Below are positions 1 to 6,022 of a stretch of 6,874 nt of DNA, piece after piece. The stretch's first letter is position 1. Each line of letters starts with the position of its first letter. The notes beneath the pieces were generated by a model. It was not told the origin of the DNA. It ran no database searches and was given only the letters and a program-made list of their open reading frames with translations. The stretch lies in the NCBI GenBank assembly GCA_030145365.1, contig JAQYVS010000028.1, forward strand, positions 1-6,874. Direction: 5' to 3'. The position numbers were made by a program, and so were the translations under genes. Source of the stretch: Desulfofustis sp. (lineage in GTDB: Bacteria > Desulfobacterota > Desulfobulbia > Desulfobulbales > Desulfocapsaceae).

Positions 1-18
1 TTTCTTGTCCTTTTCCGC

Positions 19-83
19 TCCTGCTTTATTGTGCCTTAAGTTACATAGTTCAACTATGCGCCTCAAGGCACAATAAAGCAGGA
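19..83. repeat. Nested inverted repeat (cruciform-like), candidate interspersed repeat unit
   Basis: Two perfect 19-base arms (19-37 and 65-83) are reverse complements, starting TCCTGCTTTATTGTGCC on the left. The 27-base spacer holds a second perfect palindrome, CATAGTTCAACTATG (44-58). The element could fold into a long hairpin with a hairpin in its loop. No T-run follows either arm, so it does not look like an intrinsic terminator. It lies about 120 bases beyond the 3' end of the redoxin gene. A repeat inside a repeat of this kind is typical of non-coding interspersed elements, but copy number cannot be judged from one window. Confidence 0.75.
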
Positions 84-206
84 ACAAAAAAATACGGCGA
101 AATATCACGACATTTTATCGTTGACGAGACACTAGTGATACATTATCAGGTTGCCCCTGACATTTTGGCATGATTTATATTGTTATGATAAGAGCCATGC
201 GTGGTT

Positions 207-665
207 TTATTGTTTTATCAGATTCATTATCTCTTTATTTGAAGGAATATCAGCCATGGAATCGCCATAATGCACATATTGGAGCATGCCGGACTTATCA
301 ACAAGCACTTGCGCAGGCAGCCTGCCTAATTTGAGCGGCTTAACCTCTTGTCCATACAATTTTTGAATTGTGTGTTCAGGATCAGGTAACCCGATAAATG
401 GGAAATCTTCCTCCATCCAATATTTCTGAAAAGGTTTGGACTTCTCTGATCCAACAACGATTATTTCTGTATTCAATTTTACGAAGTCTTGATAATCCCG
501 GCACAACTGTGCCAGATGCCTGCGGCTGAAAGGTCAAGAAAAACTGCGATTGAAAACTAACAACACATTCATCCGGTCGGTAAAATCTGAAAGTGAAACG
601 CTGTTTCCGTTAAAATCGAGCGAAGTAAATTCAGGTGCTTGTTTGTTTAGCTCAACTCTGGCCAT
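207..665 (-). CDS. Probable selenocysteine-containing peroxiredoxin-like (AhpC/TSA, thioredoxin-fold) protein, UGA = Sec
   Basis: This is a thiol/selenol redoxin of the AhpC/TSA thioredoxin-like superfamily, expected to reduce peroxides or disulfides in the cytoplasm; no signal peptide is seen. The reading frame opens at ATG 663-665 with a GAGGA Shine-Dalgarno 7-8 bases upstream, and ends at TAA 207-209. It is broken only by an in-frame UGA at 534-536 (codon 44). The N-terminal half (MARVELNKQAPEF, then DFNGNSVSLSDF) and the C-terminal half (EIIVVGSEK, GLPDPEH, LYGQEVK, PAQVLVDKSG) join into one normal redoxin of 152 residues. The UGA falls where the family has its catalytic Cys: LLVFNRSFS-U-PFSRRHLAQL, against the usual F-x-R-G-x-x-C-P-F-C-R. 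A SECIS-like stem-loop follows the UGA. The second active-site position is Ser47, giving U-x-x-S instead of the usual second Cys. Conventional gene calling would give only a C-terminal fragment from a TTG near 506. The alternative is a Cys-to-stop pseudogene, made less likely by the intact frame, the SECIS-like fold and the exact position of the UGA. Confidence 0.83.
487..539 (-). promoter_or_regulatory. Candidate bacterial SECIS element directing Sec insertion at UGA 534-536
   Basis: On the transcript the UGA lies at the base of a stem made by UCUUGA (534-539) and UCAAGA (487-492). Inside is an apical hairpin, CUGGCAC-AGUU-GUGCCGG (498-515), of seven pairs including one U-G. The loop AGUU begins 25 nucleotides after the UGA and has G in its second position. 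Known bacterial SECIS elements lie in the coding sequence just after the UGA, with a small apical loop carrying an early G about 16-37 nucleotides downstream, so distance and loop both fit. The fold was drawn by eye and no energy was calculated. Confidence 0.65.
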
Positions 666-861
666 GATTGTTTCCTCACTTTCAGTTTGTTTGACAGGCT
701 ATCATAAAGCTTATGGGTTGCAAGTCCCCTGTATGTGGGGCCCCGGCACTGTCGTTAGATAGAACCATACAGAATTCAGGGGTCATGATACCATTTAATG
801 ACCTTTCGATAGTTAAAACAGTATCACGAGCCTGGAATCTTTAATTTTTTATCACCTCACT

Positions 862-883
862 GGGGGCTGTTATAGACCCCCCC
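862..883 (-). terminator. G/C hairpin just after the methyltransferase stop, possible weak terminator
   Basis: Ten bases beyond the methyltransferase stop, a run of seven G on the minus strand can pair with five C across a 10-base loop (GGGGG 862-866 against the C run 877-883 on the plus strand). The tail after the hairpin on the minus strand is A-rich, not U-rich, so it is not a classical intrinsic terminator. It may instead slow transcription or protect the 3' end. Confidence 0.25.
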
Positions 884-893
884 GGCTATACGA

Positions 894-1604
894 TTAGGCA
901 ATTGATTTTGTGCATAAATATGTATAAATAAAACCATTTTCCACATTGGTTTCCAAAATAGAAAAACCTGATTTGGTCAACAAGTCCTCAATAATCCAGT
1001 CCAGCGTTGAATATTCTTTTCTTATGTGATCGACGATTTCTTTTGTGAACTCAGGGCCTGCGGAGTTTTCAAAGCCTTTAATTATAGTGTTAAAGAATGA
1101 TGCATAATCTTCAATATTTGAAGGGTAAACCACATCTTTGAGAAAGAATTTCCCTCCTTTTTTCAATAAATTATAAATATTTTTTAATGCAATTGATTTC
1201 CAAAAATCCGGCAAATGATGAAGGGCTAGTTGGGTGAAAATTATATCAAATTGTTCAGGTATTTCGTTAAAAGTCAGAAAGCCAGCATGGTGAAATTCAA
1301 TGTTATTTATTTTTTTTGATTTTGCCTTTTTCTCTGCATATTCAAGCATTACAGAGGAAACATCAACCGCAACGACCTTTTGAGAAAGTCTTGATAGAGC
1401 AACTGCAAATTCTCCAGTGCCGGTACCAAATTCTAGAACTTGAGATTTTGTTGTCGGAGTTGTGGCTTCAACTAAATAGTTTATTTCCGTTTTGATGTCT
1501 CTCAACTTTTGCATGCGGGCATCATACTTCTCCACTTCCTCGCAATTCTCATAGTCCACTCCAATTTGTTGCAGTTCGTCATATAGCCATTTATTTGTTT
1601 TCAT
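894..1604 (-). CDS. Class I SAM-dependent methyltransferase, substrate unknown
   Basis: This is a cytoplasmic Rossmann-fold methyltransferase of the Methyltransf_11/25 type, 236 residues. The SAM-binding motif I is VLEFGTGTGEF (56-66). The acidic residue ending strand 2 is Asp81 in VVAVDVSS, expected to bind the SAM ribose. DIIFTQLALHHLPDF (120-134) is the motif IV/post-II strand and GGKFFLKD (150-157) is motif VI. The N-terminal 50 residues are helical and charged and may act as a substrate lid. The C-terminal region (about 195-236) resembles the end of the fold, with a predicted strand GFIYTYLCTK. The start is ATG 1602-1604 with only a weak GGA upstream. The substrate cannot be assigned; this fold serves small molecules, quinones, thiols and arsenic compounds. 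It shares strand and AT-rich codon use with the neighbouring redox genes but is separated by 119 and 228 bases, so common regulation is only possible. Confidence 0.88.
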   Translation of the reverse strand: MKTNKWLYDELQQIGVDYENCEEVEKYDARMQKLRDIKTEINYLVEATTPTTKSQVLEFGTGTGEFAVALSRLSQKVVAVDVSSVMLEYAEKKAKSKKINNIEFHHAGFLTFNEIPEQFDIIFTQLALHHLPDFWKSIALKNIYNLLKKGGKFFLKDVVYPSNIEDYASFFNTIIKGFENSAGPEFTKEIVDHIRKEYSTLDWIIEDLLTKSGFSILETNVENGFIYTYLCTKSIA

Positions 1605-1723
1605 ATGTTTTTTCCACGCATACCGTTGAGCTATCCGGCCACCGGAAGGATTGTCCTAAAGCAAGCGACCCGGAGACATTTAAAAAAAGTAGCCCAGGTC
1701 GGACGGTCCGGTTTGGTGACTGG

Positions 1724-2452
1724 TTAGATTTTTCCCCACTCAAATTTTATTGCTTCCCGAGCGCAACCATCTACGCAAGTACCACATAGAATGCATTCAG
1801 AATTTTCCATTTTTTGGTGGTTCACCATGTCTTCGACAGGAAGGCTCATGGGACAGTTGTCAGTACATGAATGACAATGTTTGCAACTTGCTGGTTTGGC
1901 AACAAGTTGTAATGAACCCCACCTAAATATATTTCTTGTTTTCCTGCCGATTATCATAAAGGGTGCCATCCAGCATAATTGATGGCAAAAAGCTCTCTTG
2001 CCAACAAGAAAAGCCGGCAGAACAATGAGGATAAAGAGTACAAAAAAGTAAGTTAATAGACTATAGAAATTCCCAATTGAAAGACCGTGTGTAGTTTGAA
2101 AGAAAAAATCGAGATATTTGTAACCACCAGCTCTGATCGCCAAGATTATTATTGCAGAAATCCATGGTACCCAAATTAGCCATTTCAAAAAATTTCCTTT
2201 CGTTACCTTTTTACTTCGAGCACCAAAGATAGATTCCTGACAACCACCAGCAGGGCAAGCCCAACCACAAAATGCTCTGCCCATAAAGAGTGAATTCATA
2301 AGCATAAGCAAAAATAAAATGAAGCTACCGTTGACGATACCTTTTGAACTGGCTTCAAAAATAAGTACGGGTGAAAGGTAATAGAATGTGGCTGGAAACA
2401 GAAAGAAGGAAATTAATATAATTCCCTTACGAACTTTCTGCCTTGTTTTCAC
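1724..2452 (-). CDS. NapH/NosR-type polytopic membrane 4Fe-4S ferredoxin
   Basis: This is an inner-membrane electron carrier of the NapH/NosR/CcoG-like group. Hydrophobic segments lie at about residues 16-34, 47-65, 97-113 and 134-157, numbered from the upstream TTG at 2468-2470. The conserved membrane motif is GRAFCGWACPAGGCQE with Cys68, Cys72 and Cys77, matched by FCHQLCW (Cys162, Cys166) after the last long segment. Two C-terminal 4Fe-4S ferredoxin motifs follow: C-x2-C-x2-C-x3-CP at 196-206 and C-x2-C-x2-C-x3-C at 226-236. Such proteins pass electrons between the quinone pool or cytoplasmic donors and a periplasmic reductase. The GTG at 2450-2452 is preferred as start because the protein then begins V-K-T-R-Q-K-V-R-K-G, typical of relatives, and GAGG lies 12 bases upstream. 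The TTG gives six more residues and has no Shine-Dalgarno. It lies 126 bases downstream of the exported MsrA, so supplying reducing power to the periplasm is an attractive but unproven role. Confidence 0.88.
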   Translation of the reverse strand: MKTRQKVRKGIILISFFLFPATFYYLSPVLIFEASSKGIVNGSFILFLLMLMNSLFMGRAFCGWACPAGGCQESIFGARSKKVTKGNFLKWLIWVPWISAIIILAIRAGGYKYLDFFFQTTHGLSIGNFYSLLTYFFVLFILIVLPAFLVGKRAFCHQLCWMAPFMIIGRKTRNIFRWGSLQLVAKPASCKHCHSCTDNCPMSLPVEDMVNHQKMENSECILCGTCVDGCAREAIKFEWGKI

Positions 2453-2485
2453 TTGTATTCGATGCCTCAAAAAATATAATGACTG

Positions 2486-2515
2486 AGCTCAGGAGCTTGG
2501 AAACGCAGAGCGTTT
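2486..2515 (-). other. Two adjacent short hairpins between msrA and the ferredoxin gene
   Basis: In the 108-base gap between the msrA stop and the longest ferredoxin frame lie AAACGC-AGA-GCGTTT (2501-2515) and AGCTCAGGAGCT (2486-2497), two small perfect inverted repeats. On the minus strand they are followed, after about nine bases, by an AT-rich stretch ending in six T. They could form a weak terminator, an attenuator or an mRNA processing site between the two genes. Stems of four to six pairs are too short to be confident. Confidence 0.3.
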
Positions 2516-2578
2516 TCAAATCCTCTGAAGCGATTTGATATTATGTGTTTATTTTAGTATCTTTAACTAACAACCATA

Positions 2579-3169
2579 TCAATGTATTGCTTTATCCCCC
2601 CAAATCTCTTTCAATCGTTTATCACGACCACAATTCCAGCGATAGGCCTTGTAGCGAATTGGGTTGTTTTTATAATAATCTTGATGGTAACTTTCGTAAC
2701 CTTTAATGGGATAAAAGATTGAAGCTTCTAAAATTGGTGTAACAACTTTTCTATTAGGAAATTGGTCTACTATTTTTCGTTTAGATTGTTCAGCTATTTC
2801 CTTCTCTTTTTCGTTTGCTACGAAAATTGTACTTAAATAACTGGGGCCTTTATCACAAAATTGTCCTTTATCATCGAATGGATCAATGTTCACCCAATAA
2901 TACTCCAACAAATCTTTATAACTAATTTTATCTGGATCATACGTAATTTCAACGGCTTCAAAGTGCCCTTTATGATTACCTTTATAGGTCGGATTTTTTA
3001 AAGTTCCGCCAGTAAATCCAGAGATAACATCGGTTACACCCTCAAGTTTTTCAAAATCTGACTCCATACACCAAAAACATCCACCAGCCAGTATAGTTTT
3101 CTCTGCCGCGACATTAGATGTATAGGATACCATGATTGTTAATAAAAATAAGACCACTTTATATTTCAT
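2579..3169 (-). CDS. msrA: Exported peptide-methionine (S)-S-oxide reductase MsrA
   Basis: MsrA reduces methionine-S-sulfoxide in oxidised proteins or as free amino acid. This 196-residue protein has a signal peptide (MKYKVVLFLLTIMVSYTSNVAA, likely cut after Ala22), so it should act in the periplasm or at the envelope. The catalytic motif is GGCFWC (29-34), with Cys31 as nucleophile and Phe32-Trp33 forming the substrate pocket. GHFEAVEITYDP (68-79) carries the family's conserved Glu. The segment IDPFDDKGQFCDKGPSYLS (95-113) corresponds to the usual D-P-T...Q-G-x-D-x-G-x-x-Y-R-S, with Cys105 in an unusual place. Candidate resolving cysteines are Cys34, Cys105 and Cys180. YESYHQDYY (158-166) is the C-terminal family signature. 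ATG 3167-3169 is preceded by GGGAG at seven bases, a good ribosome site. A membrane 4Fe-4S protein lies next downstream and could be linked to its reduction, but no MsrB domain or thioredoxin domain is fused here. Confidence 0.95.
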   Translation of the reverse strand: MKYKVVLFLLTIMVSYTSNVAAEKTILAGGCFWCMESDFEKLEGVTDVISGFTGGTLKNPTYKGNHKGHFEAVEITYDPDKISYKDLLEYYWVNIDPFDDKGQFCDKGPSYLSTIFVANEKEKEIAEQSKRKIVDQFPNRKVVTPILEASIFYPIKGYESYHQDYYKNNPIRYKAYRWNCGRDKRLKEIWGDKAIH

Positions 3170-3469
3170 AATATTTCTCCCTTCTATGTAACTGAATAAC
3201 GAATGGCAGTTACGCCTTCATGTAAATAATTACAAACAGCTACATGTTTCTCATTGGTTACAGGCTGTAATTTGGAACCTGCCCACTTTTACACATTAGA
3301 AAAGCAGAATCTGTTACGTATACTTCCTCATAAGGTTTCTGTTCCATATACATATTGTTCCATATACATATGTTGACTTTCCCTTTTGGAGAGCGACAAT
3401 TTATCAGGTCTGCGCTGATCCATGCTGTTTAAATTTATCAACAACCGTAGCCATCGGAAAGCCTCAGTA
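3170..3469. other. Gene-free stretch between the AT-rich redox genes and the HEAT gene
   Basis: This holds the msrA ribosome site at its left end, a 2 x 16-base tandem repeat at 3340-3371 and little else I can name. A weak inverted repeat (ATCAG/CTGAT around 3414-3420) lies beyond the HEAT gene's stop but has no T-run. No convincing -35/-10 pair for msrA was found on the minus strand, although its promoter must lie here or further upstream. Base composition changes from AT-rich to GC-rich at about 3450-3480. Confidence 0.5.
3340..3371. repeat. Perfect tandem duplication, 2 x 16 bases
   Basis: TGTTCCATATACATAT occurs twice head to tail with no mismatch (3340-3355 and 3356-3371). It sits in the gap between msrA and the HEAT gene. 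It could be a slippage product or a doubled binding site. Nothing nearby decides between them. Confidence 0.8.
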
Positions 3470-5014
3470 CTAGGGCGTTATTCCGTTCAGCTTGCCGTTG
3501 AGCGTAAACTCGACGATACTAAATTTAGAGCCGTCCTTTACGTAGATGCGCCAGCCTACCTTCTTGCAGAAGACGCCGCGGCCCAAGCTCACGTAAGAGA
3601 TGGTGCCATTCGGCTTTTTCGCGAGAGCAGGCGCTTTTTTGACCAGCCGTGGCATTATCGAGAAGTCGATGTCGGCAAAACGGAATGTCTCTTTACACGT
3701 GGCGTGTCCATCATCCGGCCCGGTGACGGTACCGTTGCGATAGGTGTAGCGGCCGTATCCACGTCGGCTCGATGGTTCTGGGGCGGTTGCGATGGCGAAG
3801 TTATCGTAGATGTTGAGCTCGACCGCTTCGGGGAGCTTGCCGGCGAGAGTTTTCGCAAGCCCTGTGACATCTTCGAACAGGTTGCTGCCGGCCGCGGCAG
3901 GTAACGTTTTGGTACGGGGAGCCTTGACGGCAACCTTGGCCTTGTTTTTCGGATCCACTCGGAAAAGAGCGTTGCGGGCCGACGTGCGAATGAAAACATC
4001 GGGATCCTTGAGGGCCTCGCGGAGAACCGGGATGGCATCACGCGCTTCTTCCCCCATCTCACCAAGAGCCTGAATTGCTGCTTTCCGGACCTTGGGCCAT
4101 TGGTCTCCCTTTGCTGCCCGAATCAGGGCAGGGACGGCTTCTTTGGCCTTTTTCCCAATGTCGCCAATTGCCTCGGCTGCTGCTTCTCGCACCTCGGCAT
4201 CAGTATCCGATGTAAGAAGTTTGACCAGGGACGGCAGAGTGTCCAATGCTGTCTCCTTCATCGATCCGAGGCCCAAAGCGGCAACACGCCTTGTATCTGG
4301 AACAGGAGAACTGAGGAGCTTCTCGAGGATAGGGACAGCCTCAGTCACATGCGGTTTGAATCGGACAATGGCCAGCACCAGATCCGTGACATGATCATCC
4401 CCAGACTTTTTCAGGGCTTCGAGAATGAGAGGTATCATCGTCCGGTTGTTCACGTCCATCAGTTCTCGAAGGACGTCACCTGCTGCAAATCTGTTGTCTA
4501 AATCATCATCCCGTGAGCATTCGAGCGCATCGTTGAAGAGCTCAGTTGGTGGAACCTGGCCCATGAGCCCTTTGAGTCCGTGGATTCGAAATCGGCACTG
4601 CTTTTCCAAAAGCAGGCGTTTGTATGCCGGAGCAAGTTTGGTCTTGGGAACACCGAGTTTCACCAACGCGCCGGCTGCGTTGGCGACAACTCCGGCATAC
4701 GGGTCTGTGAGAGCTTTCTTGAGCGCCGGCATCGCAGGTTTTGAGACTTCTCCGAGGTTCCACAAGGATGCCGCGGCGTTGGCGCGAACCGATGCGTACT
4801 CGTCTTCAAGGGCGGCAATGAGCGAAGGAACCGCGTCAGTGGCCCCCATCTGGCCCAACCGCCACGCAGCGTCGGCACGGATACTGTCGTCGCGGCTTTT
4901 GGCCAGCTCCTTCATGAGATCCTGAGCCTCTTCCCGCTTGGTCTTCGCCGCAAGTGGAGAAATGAAAAGGAGCGTTATGCAGACAAGTGAAAGGAGCGTG
5001 ATTATTCGCCGCAT
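3470..5014 (-). CDS. Exported HEAT-repeat protein with unrecognised C-terminal domain
   Basis: A 514-residue protein with a signal peptide (MRRIITLLSLVCITLLFISPLAA, cut near residue 23), so probably periplasmic or surface-exposed. Residues about 28-122 and 205-355 are HEAT (PBS-lyase type) helical repeats of 31-38 residues, with the typical V-R-x-x-A-A-x-x-L-G-x-x-G pattern, for example IRADAAWRLGQMG (45-57), VREAAAEAIGDIG (275-287) and VRKAAIQALGEMG (309-321). The section 123-204 is a more degenerate helical stretch. After a basic, Ala/Pro-rich linker (355-375) comes a separate C-terminal domain (about 376-514). It is rich in Tyr, Phe and predicted strands, has Cys440 and Cys483, and ends in WRIYVKDGSKFSIVEFTLNG; I do not recognise it. 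HEAT arrays bind proteins, so a scaffold or sensor role is inferred. ATG 5012-5014 has a perfect AGGAGG five bases upstream, overlapping the stop of the ankyrin gene nine bases before it, so the two are co-transcribed and probably translationally linked. Codons are much more GC-rich than those of the genes to the left. Confidence 0.92.
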   Translation of the reverse strand: MRRIITLLSLVCITLLFISPLAAKTKREEAQDLMKELAKSRDDSIRADAAWRLGQMGATDAVPSLIAALEDEYASVRANAAASLWNLGEVSKPAMPALKKALTDPYAGVVANAAGALVKLGVPKTKLAPAYKRLLLEKQCRFRIHGLKGLMGQVPPTELFNDALECSRDDDLDNRFAAGDVLRELMDVNNRTMIPLILEALKKSGDDHVTDLVLAIVRFKPHVTEAVPILEKLLSSPVPDTRRVAALGLGSMKETALDTLPSLVKLLTSDTDAEVREAAAEAIGDIGKKAKEAVPALIRAAKGDQWPKVRKAAIQALGEMGEEARDAIPVLREALKDPDVFIRTSARNALFRVDPKNKAKVAVKAPRTKTLPAAAGSNLFEDVTGLAKTLAGKLPEAVELNIYDNFAIATAPEPSSRRGYGRYTYRNGTVTGPDDGHATCKETFRFADIDFSIMPRLVKKAPALAKKPNGTISYVSLGRGVFCKKVGWRIYVKDGSKFSIVEFTLNGKLNGITP

Positions 5015-5023
5015 GGTTTCCTC

Positions 5024-6022
5024 CTAGGGCGTTTGGGGGTGAGAATTTTCGGTCTGCGGGGATACCGTCACTCGCGCAGCGTTGCGTAGGATCTCGATGA
5101 CGCGCGCCGAGCGAGCCTTCTCCGCGATTTGCATGGGGGTATCTCCGTCGGACGCTTTCGCCTCTGGATCCGCACCCGCTTCGATGAGCAGTTGGGCCAC
5201 CTCTGCCGCATCGAAGTTGGCTGCAAGCCATAGCGGCGTTGCGCCACGCGCGTTCCGGGCCTCAAGCGGGGCGCCTGCAGCCAGAAGTGCTTTGACCATA
5301 CTCGCGCTTCGTCTTGTCACCGCTATGTGCAGGGGAGTCTCGTCTGAGTTGTTCTTGGCCGCCACATCGGCTCCCGACTCGACGAGAAGCTGAAGGATTA
5401 ACTTGTTGTTGCCGTAGACGGCTGCATGGAGGGGAGTGTTCGAGACGCGATTCCGTGTTTCCAGCGCAGCCCCTGACTCGATCAGAACCTTGACGACGGA
5501 GTTGTGGCTGTTGGAAGCTGCGATGTGAAGCGGCGTGTTCATGTCCACACCGCAGAGAGCACCTATGTCGGCCCCGGCGCGAAGGAGCATCTTAACGTTA
5601 TCGATATGTCCATCATCTGCGGCAACGCAGAGCGGTGTCGTACCGTTCTTGTCGCCTCGGTTGACAACGGCACCATGCTCCAGAAGCAAGCCGAGGATCT
5701 CGCCATTCTCGGCTCCGGCCGCAATGTGGAGGGCGCTTCTCCCCTGTGAGTCGGAGGCATCGAGGGATATCCCTCCTTTGAGGAAAAGTTCGACGATCTC
5801 CACCTCATTCATGAATACGTAGTGGAAAAATTTTTCAGGGGTAAAGGAAATGTACTCGTTGTCGAGCTTCTTGCGCGCCTGGGCAGCATCGTCACTCAGC
5901 GCCAAAGTCGTGTGGAGTAGGAAAACGAATGCGATAGTTAAGGAAACAAGCAGAAAGCGAGCAGCTCGCTTTGGATCTCGGTCTGGCAACAGGGGATCTG
6001 TTTGGAGTTTTTCGAAGATCAT
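5024..6022 (-). CDS. Exported or membrane-anchored ankyrin-repeat protein
   Basis: A 332-residue ankyrin solenoid. After a 22-residue basic N-terminus lies a hydrophobic stretch (FLLVSLTIAFVFLLHTTLALS, 23-43) that is either a signal peptide or an N-terminal anchor, so the repeats should lie outside the cytoplasm. Seven ankyrin repeats with a 33-residue period follow, with T-P-L-H-x-A-A type starts at prolines 130, 164, 197, 230, 263 and 296, the related SALHIAA at 96-102, and a degenerate leading repeat at about 64-94. Typical tails such as LLLEHGAVVNRGDKNG and LLVESGADVAAKNNS are clear. The C-terminus is a short Ser/Thr/Pro tail. The start is ATG 6020-6022; an in-frame TAA five codons upstream rules out a longer form, but no Shine-Dalgarno is visible, so initiation may be weak. 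It is the first gene of a pair with the HEAT protein. Ankyrin arrays bind partner proteins, so a shared complex is a reasonable inference. No enzyme domain is present. Confidence 0.93.
   Translation of the reverse strand: MIFEKLQTDPLLPDRDPKRAARFLLVSLTIAFVFLLHTTLALSDDAAQARKKLDNEYISFTPEKFFHYVFMNEVEIVELFLKGGISLDASDSQGRSALHIAAGAENGEILGLLLEHGAVVNRGDKNGTTPLCVAADDGHIDNVKMLLRAGADIGALCGVDMNTPLHIAASNSHNSVVKVLIESGAALETRNRVSNTPLHAAVYGNNKLILQLLVESGADVAAKNNSDETPLHIAVTRRSASMVKALLAAGAPLEARNARGATPLWLAANFDAAEVAQLLIEAGADPEAKASDGDTPMQIAEKARSARVIEILRNAARVTVSPQTENSHPQTP

Noticed and set aside
550..762. Plus-strand frame of 70 codons
   Set aside because: It overlaps the N-terminal half of the redoxin on the other strand and shows no family features.
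1605..1645. tRNA-like 5' fragment on the minus strand (GGCCGGATAGCTCAACGGTA)
   Set aside because: It resembles an acceptor and D-arm start, but the D-stem cannot close and no anticodon or T arm follows. It could be a tRNA remnant or chance.
1690..1723. Possible terminator beyond the ferredoxin gene (CGGACCGTCCG followed later by seven T)
   Set aside because: The stem is only four pairs with a three-base loop and lies 11 bases from the T-run, too far for an intrinsic terminator.
1595..1789. Plus-strand frame of 64 codons
   Set aside because: It overlaps the ends of the methyltransferase and ferredoxin genes and has no recognisable content.
3422..4925. Several plus-strand and alternative minus-strand open frames over the HEAT gene
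   Set aside because: They are by-products of GC-rich codon bias with no family features, while the HEAT frame has clear repeats, a signal peptide and a perfect ribosome site.
5068..5822. Open frames in other phases over the ankyrin gene
   Set aside because: The ankyrin frame explains the whole region with seven regular repeats; the others lack domains.
5954..5972. Perfect inverted repeat AAAGCGAGC-A-GCTCGCTTT
   Set aside because: It lies inside the ankyrin signal-peptide region and is explained by coding sequence; no regulatory role can be supported.
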